64,000 bases of DNA, taken from NCBI GenBank assembly GCA_944380355.1, contig CALWHJ010000008.1, forward strand, positions 1 through 64,000. Reading direction: 5' to 3'. Position 1 is the stretch's first letter; every line of letters begins with the position of its first letter. Positions 53,311-61,951 of the stretch are shown here, in pieces. A program made the translations under genes and the position numbers. The notes under the pieces were generated by a model. The model was not told where the DNA came from, made no database searches, and was given only the letters and a program-made list of their open reading frames with translations. Origin of the DNA: an uncultured Christensenellaceae bacterium. GTDB lineage: Bacteria; Bacillota; Clostridia; Christensenellales; UBA3700.

Positions 53311-54726
53311 ATGCGTTATAGCAAAAAGACAATGAAACTCAGAATGGACTACAACAATATGATGTCCGCAAGCGTCGGTAAGGACGGATTTACCGACAAG
53401 AATCTTTCGGCTATCGGTGACGAACTCACCAAGGCTTTCAACGCTGTCGAAGCGGGAAAAGGCAAAGGTATGATGGGTTGGGCTGACCTTCCTTACAACC
53501 AGGACGAAGTCGTAGAAGACATTCTCGAGACGGCAAAACAAATCAGAAAGAATTACGAGTACTTTGTTGTACTCGGTATAGGCGGTAGTGCGCTCGGTCC
53601 TATCGCAGCATTTCAAGCAATTTGTCACTTGCATTACAACGACCTTCCCAAGCGTAAGCGCAAGGGACCTAAGTTCTACGTAGAAGACAACGTGGACCCT
53701 GAGAGAATGGAAGCGCTCCTCGACGTTATCGACGTAGAGAAGACAATGTTCAACGTAATCACAAAATCAGGCTCGACTTCGGAGACGATGACGCAGTATC
53801 TTATCATCAACAATATACTCACCAAGAAGCTCGGAGCGAAAGCAAAGGAACACATTATTGCTACAACTTCCAAGTCTACGGGTAATCTTATCAAGATTGC
53901 TACCAAAGAGAATTACAAGACTTTCTATATTCCCGACGGCGTAGGCGGCAGATTCAGCGAGCTTTGCCCCGTAGGTTTGTTGCCTGCGGCAGTAGTAGGT
54001 ATTGACATTAAGGGAATGCTTGCAGGTGCAAAGTATATGATGGAGCAGTGCGACAGCGACAACGTAAAGAAGAATCCCGCTCTTATGGCTGCTGCTTTGC
54101 AGCATCTTGCAATGCAGAGAGGAAAGAATATAGGAGTTATGATGCCTTATGCAGACGGCTTGAAGTTTATCGCAGACTGGTATGCACAGCTTTGGGCAGA
54201 GTCCTTGGGTAAAAACAAGAAGCTCGACGGCAGCGATTGCAACGTAGGTCAGACTCCCGTCAAATCTCTCGGCGTAACCGACCAGCACTCGCAGGTACAG
54301 CTTTATGCCGAAGGTCCTTTCGACAAGGTTATTACCTTTATCGGCGTAGACGATTACCGCACTACCGTAGAGATACCCGAGGGTTGCGAAGAATATCCCA
54401 ACGTAAACTTCCTCTGCGGACATACTATGAACGAACTTATTCAGGCAGAGAGAAAGGCTACGGAATACGCTGTAACCAAAGCTGGCAAGCTCAACTATAC
54501 GATTATGCTTCCCGAGCTCAACGAGTTTACGCTCGGTCAGCTTTTGATGTACTTTATGCTTCAGACTGCTTATGCAGGTGCATTGCTCGGCATCGACACC
54601 TTCAACCAGCCAGGAGTAGAAGAGGGTAAGAACGCAACTTACGCGCTTTTGGGAAGACCCGGATACGACGAGAAGAGACAGGAACTTGCCAACGCTCCTC
54701 AAAAGCAAAACAAGTATATCATCTAA
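53311..54726 (+). CDS. pgi: glucose-6-phosphate isomerase
   Basis: Interconverts glucose 6-phosphate and fructose 6-phosphate. The 471-residue protein has the sugar-phosphate-binding blocks GIGGSALGP (about residues 90-98) and TKSGSTSETMTQY, the signature GGRFSELCPVGLLPAA, and the C-terminal helices with the catalytic residues (QHSQVQLYAEGP). AGGAGA precedes the ATG. Confidence 0.95.
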   Translation: MRYSKKTMKLRMDYNNMMSASVGKDGFTDKNLSAIGDELTKAFNAVEAGKGKGMMGWADLPYNQDEVVEDILETAKQIRKNYEYFVVLGIGGSALGPIAAFQAICHLHYNDLPKRKRKGPKFYVEDNVDPERMEALLDVIDVEKTMFNVITKSGSTSETMTQYLIINNILTKKLGAKAKEHIIATTSKSTGNLIKIATKENYKTFYIPDGVGGRFSELCPVGLLPAAVVGIDIKGMLAGAKYMMEQCDSDNVKKNPALMAAALQHLAMQRGKNIGVMMPYADGLKFIADWYAQLWAESLGKNKKLDGSDCNVGQTPVKSLGVTDQHSQVQLYAEGPFDKVITFIGVDDYRTTVEIPEGCEEYPNVNFLCGHTMNELIQAERKATEYAVTKAGKLNYTIMLPELNEFTLGQLLMYFMLQTAYAGALLGIDTFNQPGVEEGKNATYALLGRPGYDEKRQELANAPQKQNKYII

Positions 54727-54753
54727 CGATATTAAAAGCTTGATACGAAAGAA

Positions 54754-54777
54754 AAGCCGTCGGAAGACGGCTTTTTT
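54754..54777 (+). terminator. terminator of pgi
   Basis: AAGCCGTC/GACGGCTT stem (54754-54761 with 54766-54773), four-base loop, followed by T residues. Confidence 0.9.
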
Positions 54778-54854
54778 AAATGATTTTTGTTTTAAGGGTA
54801 TAGAATAAAAATTATAAATTAAGCCAGCAAATTTTTCCATATTGTTCGATTGGC

Positions 54855-54883
54855 TTGATAGAATGTAAGAAATAATGTATAAT
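54855..54883 (+). promoter_or_regulatory. promoter of the HAD gene
   Basis: TTGATA (54855-54860), 17 bases, TATAAT (54878-54883); a short leader of about 19 bases carries AGAGGTG. Confidence 0.7.
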
Positions 54884-54908
54884 CGGTTTGACGGATAAAG
54901 AGGTGAAA

Positions 54909-55595
54909 ATGATTAAACTTTTCGGACACGAGACTGACGGCGTAATATTCGATTTGGACGGCACTTTGCTTGACTCTATGTGGGTGTGGAACAAGGTTGA
55001 CGAAGATTTTCTTGCGGAAAACGGAATTGCCGTTACGTCAGATTATACCGAGGCGGTCAAACAAATGCATTTCAACGAAGCCGCGCTTTATACCAAAAAC
55101 AGATATAATTTGCCTCAGTCTACGCAACAGATTAAGGACAGATGGATAGAGATGGTAGAGAAAGAATATGCCGAAGATATTTTTCTCAAGCCTTATGCAT
55201 ACGAAGCGTTGAAGACGCTGTTGGCAAGGGGAGTTAAAGTGGGCTATGCAACTACGCTATTCGGACAGGTAGCGCGTCCTTGTCTCAAGCACAACGGTAT
55301 AGACAGCGAAAGCCTAAAAGAGTTTTGTCCGCTGACTACAATAGAAGAGGTGGAAAGAGGAAAGGGTTTTCCCGATATTTACCAACGTGCCGCAAGAAAG
55401 CTTGCTTTAGAGGCAAACAGATGTATGGTATTTGAGGATATCCCTCTTGCAATCGACGGCGCGATGAAGGGAGGATTTAATTTTTGCGGTGTATACGATA
55501 AATACTCAAACGCGCACCTGGATTTTAAGTCGCGCTGTAAGAACTATATACACGACTTTGACGAACTGTTGATTGAAATAAAGAAAAACGTATAA
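54909..55595 (+). CDS. HAD-superfamily hydrolase, beta-phosphoglucomutase-like
   Basis: A 228-residue HAD phosphatase or phosphomutase. Motif I IFDLDGTLLDS holds the nucleophilic Asp (near residue 12), motif III Lys lies in ERGKGFPDIY and motif IV acidic residues in MVFEDIPLAIDGA. The helical cap between motifs I and II places it with the beta-phosphoglucomutase/phosphoglycolate phosphatase group. ATG 54909 with AGAGGTG is preferred over a TTG at 54888, which would lie close to the predicted +1. The substrate is unknown. Confidence 0.88.
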   Translation: MIKLFGHETDGVIFDLDGTLLDSMWVWNKVDEDFLAENGIAVTSDYTEAVKQMHFNEAALYTKNRYNLPQSTQQIKDRWIEMVEKEYAEDIFLKPYAYEALKTLLARGVKVGYATTLFGQVARPCLKHNGIDSESLKEFCPLTTIEEVERGKGFPDIYQRAARKLALEANRCMVFEDIPLAIDGAMKGGFNFCGVYDKYSNAHLDFKSRCKNYIHDFDELLIEIKKNV

Positions 55596-55609
55596 ATCAA
55601 ATATTTTTC

Positions 55610-55632
55610 AAACGGCTTTCGGGCCGTTTTTG
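55610..55632 (+). terminator. terminator of the HAD gene
   Basis: AACGGC/GCCGTT stem (about 55611-55616 with 55623-55628), followed by a T run. Confidence 0.8.
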
Positions 55633-55672
55633 TTTAATTTGGGTAAATTGTATCTAAAGTGAAATTTTGTAC

Positions 55673-55701
55673 TTGTATTTTAAGTGAATAGAATATATAA
55701 T
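55673..55701 (+). promoter_or_regulatory. promoter of the lone ABC ATPase gene, leaderless type
   Basis: TTGTAT (55673-55678), 17 bases, TATAAT (55696-55701); the ATG follows 6 bases later. An upstream in-frame GTG at 55684 lies inside the promoter and is rejected as a start. Confidence 0.7.
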
Positions 55702-55707
55702 TATGGT

Positions 55708-56625
55708 ATGAGTAATTTTTTGCTTGAAGCTAAGCGCATACGCGTTGATTACGCTGGCGGATATACGGGGCTAAAAGACGTAACGCTCAAACTCTCTCAA
55801 GGGGATATGCTTACCGTTTACGGAGAAGAAGGCGCGGGTAAAACTACGCTGTTGCGCGCTTTAGCCGGGCTTGAAGAAATATCCGACGGAGAGATTATTC
55901 TTGGCGGCAAAAATCTTAAAGAAGTGCCTCCGAAGATTAGAAACCTAGGATATACGTTTACGGCAAAAGTGCTCGGCAGAAATAAAAACGTAATTGAAAT
56001 ATTGTCTTATCCTATGTTGCTCAGAGGATTTTCGCAAGAAGAAGCAAAAGGAAAAGCTGAGAGTATGTGCGACGAATATTCCATAGATAAAAGCGCGCGA
56101 GTAAAGGATATGTGTGCTTTGGACGTGGCAAAACTGATATTGGCGAGGCTTTTCTCAATCGAAAGAGAAGTGTATCTTGTCGACGAATTGATAGACGGAT
56201 TGGACGAGAAGAATAAAGACGAATACTATTCTTTATTGCTTCAAAAGGTAAATGGTAAAAGCGTTGTGACAGTAACTTCAGACGTTGAGTTTGCACGAAA
56301 AGCGGGAGAGAATAATCTTCTTATTTTGCACTCGGGCGAAGCAGAGGGACAAAAAAGTCTGGGCGAAATATCAAAAAGACCGCGCAATATGACTTCTGCG
56401 CAGCTGTGCGGATACGAATTGTTTACGGGATTACTGGAAGAGAGTGACGGAGTTTATTTTGCCGTGCCGGATGAGGACGGCAAGAGGTATAAGACGGTTG
56501 CCCCTATAAGCAGAGTTTACTCGGGCAAAAGGGTGTGTTTCGCGCTAAAAGAAGGAGAAGTTAAACCCTTTTATTACGATTTGTCTTCAGAAAGAATTAT
56601 ATCGCGGGAGCGGGAAATAATATAA
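55708..56625 (+). CDS. degenerate ABC transporter ATP-binding protein without a permease
   Basis: A 305-residue ABC ATPase-like protein with an intact Walker A (GEEGAGKT, about 39-46) and a Walker B ending in VYLVDE (about 155-160). Other motifs are changed: the Q-loop region reads GYTFTAKV with no Gln, the LSGGQ signature is replaced by MCALDVAK (about 135-142), and the H-loop has Ser-Asp (VTSDVE) instead of His-Asp. The C-terminal 90 residues resemble the TOBE region of MalK-type importers. No permease or binding protein is adjacent. It is likely a regulator or non-canonical ATPase rather than a transporter engine; the role is unknown. Confidence 0.75.
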   Translation: MSNFLLEAKRIRVDYAGGYTGLKDVTLKLSQGDMLTVYGEEGAGKTTLLRALAGLEEISDGEIILGGKNLKEVPPKIRNLGYTFTAKVLGRNKNVIEILSYPMLLRGFSQEEAKGKAESMCDEYSIDKSARVKDMCALDVAKLILARLFSIEREVYLVDELIDGLDEKNKDEYYSLLLQKVNGKSVVTVTSDVEFARKAGENNLLILHSGEAEGQKSLGEISKRPRNMTSAQLCGYELFTGLLEESDGVYFAVPDEDGKRYKTVAPISRVYSGKRVCFALKEGEVKPFYYDLSSERIISREREII

Positions 56626-56676
56626 AACCGTTGAATTGAAAACCGCTATCAACAATTGACTAAAAGGAGAGGAAAA

Positions 56677-58077
56677 TTGGATAAAGACTTAAAAGATATC
56701 TTTACGGACGATAACTACACCGTAGTTTCGTCGGGCAAAGACGCAAAGAAAAAGAAAATATTTATTGCCGTAACAGTTTGCGCTTGCATACTTGCTATGG
56801 CAGTGTGTTTCGCGCTCGGTTTCGTGTTGGGCAATAATACGGGCATCAACAACGATATGCCGCTTTTGATAGAAGCGTATCAATATATCAAGGAATACTA
56901 TTACAAGGATATATCGTGGAATGAGTTTCAGGAGCTTGCTGCGGCGGCTATGGCAGGAAGTCTTGATAAGTTTTCGGGTATGGTCAGCGTGGACGGCGGC
57001 AATGCACAGTCCGGTTCATTCGGAGTGAGCGTGACAAGTACTGCTTACAATCAGCATCTCGTAAGCTTTATAACTCCCGATACGGTAAATTACAGTGCAA
57101 TCGCGTCTTACAAGTTCGATGAGGATATGCAGCTTGTATCGCCATTCGACGCAGAGAGCGAAAGCGTAGTTATGCGTGAAGGCGACAGGATTTTCGCTTT
57201 GGGAATAAATATCGGTGCGGAAGACGAGTATATAGTGCAGGTAGAAAGCGCGGACCTTTCGCTGTTGTCCGGTATCCTCAATGAGTGGAGTATGGTGCAG
57301 GAAGTTACGTTTATCTTTAAAAAGTACGACGGCAGCGGCTCGTATCTTGACGGATATTACGGAATTAATCTCAAGAGAACTTACAGTGACGCGCTCGATA
57401 AAAAAGCTTTTTATTATTCGTATAGCGAAGATACGGGAATAATAAAGCTTCTCGAATTTTCTAAGGAGGCAAATCTCGACTTTGAAAAATGCGTGGAACA
57501 ATTCGTAAAAGAGGGCAAGAGTAAGCTTATTCTCGACTTGAGAAACAACGGAGGCGGTGATGCTACGAGTTTGCAGTTTATCGCACAGTATCTTGTTAAG
57601 AATCCTCAGGATACCTCGCTTCCTATAATGAAACTCGTATCCAATTCAGGCGGCGGTAAGATGGTATCTAATATTACCTACACGTCAAAAGACGGCGGAG
57701 AAAAAGAGAGCTATTATCTCGGCAACGCAATAGAAGGCTTTGACATAGCGGTACTTGTCAACGGAAGCTCCGCGTCTGCGTCTGAAGCACTTATTGGCGC
57801 GCTTCAGTATTACAACGATACTCAGATTGTAGGCGTGAATACCTTTGGCAAAGGCGTTGCGCAGAGAGTATTTACTCTCTCCAACGGTGATTTGCTTTAC
57901 GTAACCAACGGCACTTATTACGTGCCTACGGCGGACGCTTCGGGCAGAATCGTGTGGGAAAAATGTATTCACGGAGTAGGATTCAAACCTACTGAAGAAA
58001 ATACGGTTACGGACATTGTGACAGATTATAAGACCGATGCTTGCACTGCGCGTGCTATGGAGATATTGCACGGCTGA
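56677..58077 (+). CDS. S41 family (C-terminal processing) peptidase
   Basis: A 466-residue membrane-anchored serine peptidase of the CtpA/TSP group. It has a short cytoplasmic segment, one helix (about 27-51), a diverged PDZ region (about 90-230) and the S41 catalytic domain with LRNNGGGDA, the nucleophile in NGSSASASEAL and the Lys in NTFGKGVAQ. Translation starts at TTG 56677, because AAGGAGAGG (56664-56672) directly precedes it; the earlier in-frame TTG at 56656 lies ahead of that site. Targets are unknown. Confidence 0.87.
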   Translation: MDKDLKDIFTDDNYTVVSSGKDAKKKKIFIAVTVCACILAMAVCFALGFVLGNNTGINNDMPLLIEAYQYIKEYYYKDISWNEFQELAAAAMAGSLDKFSGMVSVDGGNAQSGSFGVSVTSTAYNQHLVSFITPDTVNYSAIASYKFDEDMQLVSPFDAESESVVMREGDRIFALGINIGAEDEYIVQVESADLSLLSGILNEWSMVQEVTFIFKKYDGSGSYLDGYYGINLKRTYSDALDKKAFYYSYSEDTGIIKLLEFSKEANLDFEKCVEQFVKEGKSKLILDLRNNGGGDATSLQFIAQYLVKNPQDTSLPIMKLVSNSGGGKMVSNITYTSKDGGEKESYYLGNAIEGFDIAVLVNGSSASASEALIGALQYYNDTQIVGVNTFGKGVAQRVFTLSNGDLLYVTNGTYYVPTADASGRIVWEKCIHGVGFKPTEENTVTDIVTDYKTDACTARAMEILHG

Positions 58078-58254
58078 AGCAATAGGGTGTGAGTCAAGGA
58101 TAGCCGTTAGGTTAAATTTAAAAAGATGAAAAAGGGCGGTGGCGTTAAGTGCGTTGCCGTCTTTAATTTTTGTCTATACAAATATGTTTGTTTACAAACA
58201 ACTTGTTTTGACTGTATTCACTATGGCAATATTTATAAAAAAAGGGCAAAGAGT

Positions 58255-58283
58255 TTGACAAATTTCTCATACTGTAATAATAT
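58255..58283 (+). promoter_or_regulatory. promoter of the TM1266-ABC operon
   Basis: TTGACA (58255-58260), 17 bases, TAATAT (58278-58283). The resulting leader of about 140 bases is the longest promoter-defined leader in the window. Confidence 0.65.
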
Positions 58284-58366
58284 ATTATTACACACGGACG
58301 GGAAAACTTCTTGCCGTCTGAGTATATTACCACTACCCAATCAATGAGTTTTCGGAGAGTAAGGAT

Positions 58367-58438
58367 ATGAATAGCATATTTGTATTTTGCTCTGCCTTTG
58401 CAGAGCTTTTTTATTCTCCAAAGGAGTTTTTATGTTGA
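58367..58438 (+). CDS. possible 23-residue leader peptide
   Basis: An ORF starting MNSIFVFCSAFAELFYS with five Phe and two Cys, preceded by AAGGAT, runs through the terminator hairpin and ends 5 bases inside the next gene. A ribosome on it would unfold the terminator. Translation is plausible but unproven. Confidence 0.35.
   Translation: MNSIFVFCSAFAELFYSPKEFLC
58389..58414 (+). terminator. terminator-like hairpin in the TM1266 leader
   Basis: GCTCTGC/GCAGAGC stem (58389-58395 with 58400-58406) with a CTTT loop, followed by TTTTTTATT. It ends 18 bases before the TM1266 start codon and downstream of the operon promoter, which suggests attenuation rather than end-of-gene termination. Confidence 0.75.
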
Positions 58439-58689
58439 GAATAGGCGTAATAGGAATAGTTTTGAAACAGGACAAGAGTACGGCTCTTGCCATACAGAAT
58501 TTGCTGTCCACTTTCAGTTCGATAATCATAGGCAGAATGGGCGTGCCCGATAGAGAAACGGGTATAAGTACCATAAGTTTAATCGTAAAGGGTACGAATG
58601 AGCAAATTTCCGCTTTGTCGGGCAAACTCGGCAAACTCGACGCGGTGTACGTTAAATCGGCAATAACTTCTTTCGAAGTGCAAGAATAA
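58432..58689 (+). CDS. TM1266 family putative [FeFe]-hydrogenase system regulator
   Basis: An 85-residue ACT-like protein of the TM1266 family, annotated as a regulator of iron-only hydrogenase systems and related to NikR-type C-terminal domains. The sequence begins LRIGVIGIVLKQD and has the family stretch IIIGRMGVPDRETGISTISLIVKG. ATG 58432 follows AAAGGAG; an upstream in-frame start at 58387 overlaps the hairpin and is rejected. It is 14 bases before the binding-protein gene, so it may sense a ligand and control this importer. That link is inferred. Confidence 0.85.
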   Translation: MLRIGVIGIVLKQDKSTALAIQNLLSTFSSIIIGRMGVPDRETGISTISLIVKGTNEQISALSGKLGKLDAVYVKSAITSFEVQE

Positions 58690-58703
58690 ATAGGAGTATA
58701 AAT

Positions 58704-59717
58704 ATGAAAAGGATAATTGTAGCAATTCTTTTGGTAACAACAATCGTTTGCGGCGCGCTCGCTTTAAGTGCGTGCAACGGCGAGTCTAAAGCGGAAAACG
58801 AATATACGCTTGTCGCTCCCGACGGCGCGCCTGCGCTTGCGCTTGCAAATATCTCAAGCAAGATAGAGACGGATGAAACGGAATATACGATTAAAAAATC
58901 GGTAGTGTCTTCGGGTGTGATAAGCACGGAGGCTTTAAAGAGCGATATAGCAATCGTTCCTGCAAATCTTGCGGCAAACCTTTACAATAAGGGCAACGAT
59001 ATACGTTTGCTTGCCGTAGTCACAAACGGCAATCTCTTTGTTTTGTCCAACAGCGACGAAGAAGTAAACGACCTTAGCGACCTTGTAGACAGTATGGTAT
59101 ATTCCATAGGACAAGGCAGCGTGCCCGATATGATATTCCAAACTCTTCTCAAAGAAGAAGGCATACCTTATGCGCAGGGCGAAATGGCTGTCGCGGGACG
59201 AGTAACGATTAAGTATATGACTGACGGCTCGGAAGTAATGTCGCAAATGGCGCTTGCAAAGAGTGAAGGACGTACGGTATTCGGCGTGCTTGCCGAGCCT
59301 GCCGTAACAAACGCTATAAGCAAGCAGGGCTTTAAGGAAGTTTTTGATTTGCAGACTCTTTGGGCGGAGAGTAAAGGCAGCGAATACGACGGCTATGCGC
59401 AGGCGGTATTGATTGCAAAAGCTCAAGTGTGCGAAGACAAGGCTTTTGTAGAAAAGCTGTTGCAGGCGTTTAGCGACAATGCGGAATGGATAGCGGAAAA
59501 TCCCGCCAAAGCGGTAGAGAATATAAAGGCTATTTACGAGCAAACGTCTCTTTCGACGAGCATAACTTCCGAAGTTATCGCAAGATGCAACGTCAAGACG
59601 ATAACTATGCCCGAGGGAAAATTTTATTACGAGCAAATGCTCGATGCCGTTAAGGAAATCAAAATCGCCGCTATCGGCGGCAAGTTGCCCGACGACAATT
59701 TCTATTACGCGGGATAA
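58704..59717 (+). CDS. ABC transporter substrate-binding lipoprotein, NMT1/ThiY-like
   Basis: A 337-residue solute-binding protein with a lipoprotein signal (lipobox LSAC, Cys24) and an NMT1/SsuA-type periplasmic-binding fold. It starts the mature domain with LVAPDGAPALALANI and contains IGQGSVPDM and VFGVLAEPAV. Such proteins bind thiamine precursors, sulfonates, nitrate or similar small anions; the ligand is unknown here. AGGAGTAT precedes the ATG. It is followed by the permease after 18 bases. Confidence 0.88.
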   Translation: MKRIIVAILLVTTIVCGALALSACNGESKAENEYTLVAPDGAPALALANISSKIETDETEYTIKKSVVSSGVISTEALKSDIAIVPANLAANLYNKGNDIRLLAVVTNGNLFVLSNSDEEVNDLSDLVDSMVYSIGQGSVPDMIFQTLLKEEGIPYAQGEMAVAGRVTIKYMTDGSEVMSQMALAKSEGRTVFGVLAEPAVTNAISKQGFKEVFDLQTLWAESKGSEYDGYAQAVLIAKAQVCEDKAFVEKLLQAFSDNAEWIAENPAKAVENIKAIYEQTSLSTSITSEVIARCNVKTITMPEGKFYYEQMLDAVKEIKIAAIGGKLPDDNFYYAG

Positions 59718-59735
59718 ACCGATTTAAGGATAAAT

Positions 59736-60497
59736 ATGCGAAAAGAGAGGGTATATAAGGCACTTAATATAGCATTGCCTATCGCCACGTTGCTTTTGAT
59801 AATCGTAGTTTACGCTATCGTATCCAAAGCTGTGGGGATAGATATGCTTGTGCCTTCGGTATCTTCGATTGTCAAAGAGTTTTTTGCATTATTCGCTAAA
59901 GCGAGTTTTTACGAATCGGTAGGTTGGACTTTGCTCAGGGCTTTTATAGCTTACGTATCGGCATTTTTGCTTGCCGCCTTGCTTTCGGGCGTAACCTATT
60001 CGTTCAAGCCTTTGCGAAGCGCGCTTGCACCGATAGTGCTTATCGTGCGCATTATGCCTACTATGTCGCTGATACTGCTTGCGTTGATATGGTTTGACAG
60101 TTTCGAGGCAACGGTACTCGTTGCGTTCAGTGTCATTTTCCCTATGCTGTATACATCGTTTGCGGACGCTCTGGAAGGGGTAGACAAGGACTTGATAGAG
60201 ATGGCGCGCGTGTACGGAGTATCTAAGCGTAAACAGATATTCTCTCTGTATCTTCCGCAGATAGCTCCCAACGTATTTACAGCAATAAAAAGTTCCGTGG
60301 GGCTGAATCTCAAGCTTGTAATTGCCGCAGAAGTGCTTGCGCAGACGGCAAAGAGTATAGGAATAGAAATGCAATTTGCAAAACTCTACGTGGATACGGC
60401 ACAATTGCTTGCGTGGACGGCTGTCGCGATTCTTTTGGGGACGGTATTTGAGAAAGTCGTTGTCCTTATCGAAAAAAAGGCGGTGAAGTGGAAATGA
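59736..60497 (+). CDS. ABC transporter permease, SsuC/ThiX type
   Basis: A 253-residue permease with about six helices and the EAA loop (DLIEMARVYGVSKRKQIFSLYLPQIAP) that contacts the ATPase. It belongs to the BPD_transp_1 (SsuC/TauC) family. The stop overlaps the ATG of the ATPase gene (ATGA). Confidence 0.9.
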   Translation: MRKERVYKALNIALPIATLLLIIVVYAIVSKAVGIDMLVPSVSSIVKEFFALFAKASFYESVGWTLLRAFIAYVSAFLLAALLSGVTYSFKPLRSALAPIVLIVRIMPTMSLILLALIWFDSFEATVLVAFSVIFPMLYTSFADALEGVDKDLIEMARVYGVSKRKQIFSLYLPQIAPNVFTAIKSSVGLNLKLVIAAEVLAQTAKSIGIEMQFAKLYVDTAQLLAWTAVAILLGTVFEKVVVLIEKKAVKWK

Positions 60498-61219
60498 AGA
60501 TATGCGATTTGACATTTTCTTATTCGGATAAGCCCGTATACAGTAATTTTTCGTTGGAATTAGACGAAAAAAAGGTGTGTTGCGTTATGGGTAACTCAGG
60601 AGGAGGAAAAACCACGCTTCTCAACTGTATCAGCGGTCAACTTGCCTATAACGGCGATATATTTTATGGACAATATGCTGATAAGAGTATAGACGAAACC
60701 GTTATATCTTATGTCTTTCAGCAACCTCGTCTCATACCTTCGCTGACAGTTGAGAACAATATAAAATTCGTACTCGAAGATACCGATAAGCAAATCCTGA
60801 ACAATAAAGTAGAGGATATAGCAAACAGGATGGAGATAAGTGATTGTCTTAAATCCTATCCCTGGCAAATCAGCGGAGGACAGGCAAGCAGAGTAGCGAT
60901 TGCACGCGCGCTCGTCAGAGAGTGCGACGTGTTGCTTATGGATGAGCCTTTTAAGGGGCTTGACATAAAACTAAAAAGACAAATTCTCGATACTCTTACT
61001 CATTTAATAAAAGATAAAACGGTAATTTTCGTCACGCACGACGTGGAAGAGGCTCTCGTGATTGCCGACAGAATAATTGTGCTTTCAGGCGGCAACGGTC
61101 AAACTGTAAAAATTTGTGAAGACGTAAAAATCAATGAGAAGAGAGTAGGCAGAGATTTATATTGCGCAAGGCTCAACGAGGTAAGAAGTGTTGTTACGTC
61201 TAGCTTGCTTAAAAATTGA
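60494..61219 (+). CDS. ABC transporter ATP-binding protein, SsuB/ThiZ type
   Basis: A 241-residue ATPase with all motifs: Walker A GNSGGGKTT, Q-loop FQQP, signature ISGGQASRVAIARA, Walker B VLLMDEPFKGLD and H-loop VTHDVEEAL. It is coupled to the permease by an ATGA overlap, completing an importer with the upstream binding protein. An in-frame GTG 6 bases upstream is less likely. Confidence 0.92.
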   Translation: MKICDLTFSYSDKPVYSNFSLELDEKKVCCVMGNSGGGKTTLLNCISGQLAYNGDIFYGQYADKSIDETVISYVFQQPRLIPSLTVENNIKFVLEDTDKQILNNKVEDIANRMEISDCLKSYPWQISGGQASRVAIARALVRECDVLLMDEPFKGLDIKLKRQILDTLTHLIKDKTVIFVTHDVEEALVIADRIIVLSGGNGQTVKICEDVKINEKRVGRDLYCARLNEVRSVVTSSLLKN

Positions 61220-61239
61220 ACACGTTAAAAAACACTCCT

Positions 61240-61268
61240 AAAAAACGGCAAGATTTTTGCCGCTTTTT
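61240..61268. terminator. bidirectional terminator
   Basis: CGGCAA/TTGCCG stem (61246-61251 with 61257-61262) has an A run on the left and CTTTTT on the right, so it can stop both the ABC operon and the convergent small-protein genes. Confidence 0.85.
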
Positions 61269-61359
61269 ATTTGTGCTTTTCAGAGATTTATATCGACATA
61301 TTAAGTCGACAGAATTTATATACAAATCGGTTTAAGAAAAAACGCGATTTATGGACATA

Positions 61360-61692
61360 TCAGTTTTTTGCCATATCAATCAAAGAACGCAATTTCGTTA
61401 TCTGTTCTCCGGACAGCATACAGCTTGCCGAATTGAAAAATTCTTCGAGTTTGGCATTGTCCAAAGTGCCGTTTTTTCTTCCTTCTTCGACGAGATGAAA
61501 CATCTCTTGCATCAGTCTTTCTTCCGACATTGACGAGTATTTGTTTATCTCTTCCTGCAATCCCGAAGGCGCAGAATTTTGTGAAGCGGTGCCTGTTGAG
61601 TTAAAATTCAATCCTGAAAACGCATTGTTTGAAGAAAAAGCGTTGTCGGACGAGAAAGCGTTGTTTTTTGTGTAAAAGCCGTTTTTTTTCAT
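61360..61692 (-). CDS. unknown protein with NAFSS repeats
   Basis: A 110-residue protein not recognised. Residues 10-28 contain three imperfect copies of NNAFSS; a Ser/Asn/Thr-rich linker follows; the last 65 residues look helical and charged (EERLMQEMFHLVEEGRKNG). AAAGGAG precedes the ATG on the minus strand. It is 27 bases after the preceding small gene and appears to be the last gene of the cysteine-desulfurase transcript. Confidence 0.7.
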   Translation of the reverse strand: MKKNGFYTKNNAFSSDNAFSSNNAFSGLNFNSTGTASQNSAPSGLQEEINKYSSMSEERLMQEMFHLVEEGRKNGTLDNAKLEEFFNSASCMLSGEQITKLRSLIDMAKN

Positions 61693-61719
61693 TTTTTCTC
61701 CTTTCGCTATCGGAAAAAC

Positions 61720-61911
61720 TTATTCTTCGCCGTCGTCATACAGACTTTTCAGAGTTTTATTGACCTCTTCTTCGTTGAGTTTTACAGTCTCGCTTTGCGA
61801 AGAGGGGCGGTTGTTGTTCATAAGACTTGGCAAAAGTTGCATAATCAGCGACATATCCTTGTTGTTGCCGTTTGCCATAAGTTGCATTATTTTTCCGATA
61901 TCCATATCCAT
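61720..61911 (-). CDS. unknown small protein
   Basis: A 63-residue protein not recognised. It has a Met/Leu-rich helical first half with two IMQL repeats (KIMQLMANG, LIMQLLPSL) and an acidic C-terminus. GAGGTA precedes the ATG. It lies 40 bases after the cysteine desulfurase gene and 27 before the NAFSS-repeat gene on the same strand, so the three are probably one transcript. Confidence 0.65.
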   Translation of the reverse strand: MDMDIGKIMQLMANGNNKDMSLIMQLLPSLMNNNRPSSQSETVKLNEEEVNKTLKSLYDDGEE

Positions 61912-61951
61912 ATTTTTACCTCTATATTTTATGCTTTTACGTTTTGTTTGG

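Larger units (their letters stand above)
58078..58431. other. intergenic region with structured leader
   Basis: About 350 bases between the S41 gene and the TM1266 gene. It contains a promoter (58255-58283), a GACGG/CCGTC hairpin around 58298-58320, a short leader ORF (from 58367) and a terminator hairpin (58389-58414). Short ORFs before 58250 lack ribosome sites and look spurious. Confidence 0.6.

Noticed and set aside
58126..58347. 73-codon plus-strand ORF between the S41 and TM1266 genes
   Set aside because: No ribosome binding site, and it runs through the predicted promoter and leader hairpin; composition looks non-coding.
58340..58380. THF-riboswitch-like GGAGAGTA string in the TM1266 leader
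   Set aside because: Only a short string matches; the remaining conserved parts and stems of that riboswitch are absent.
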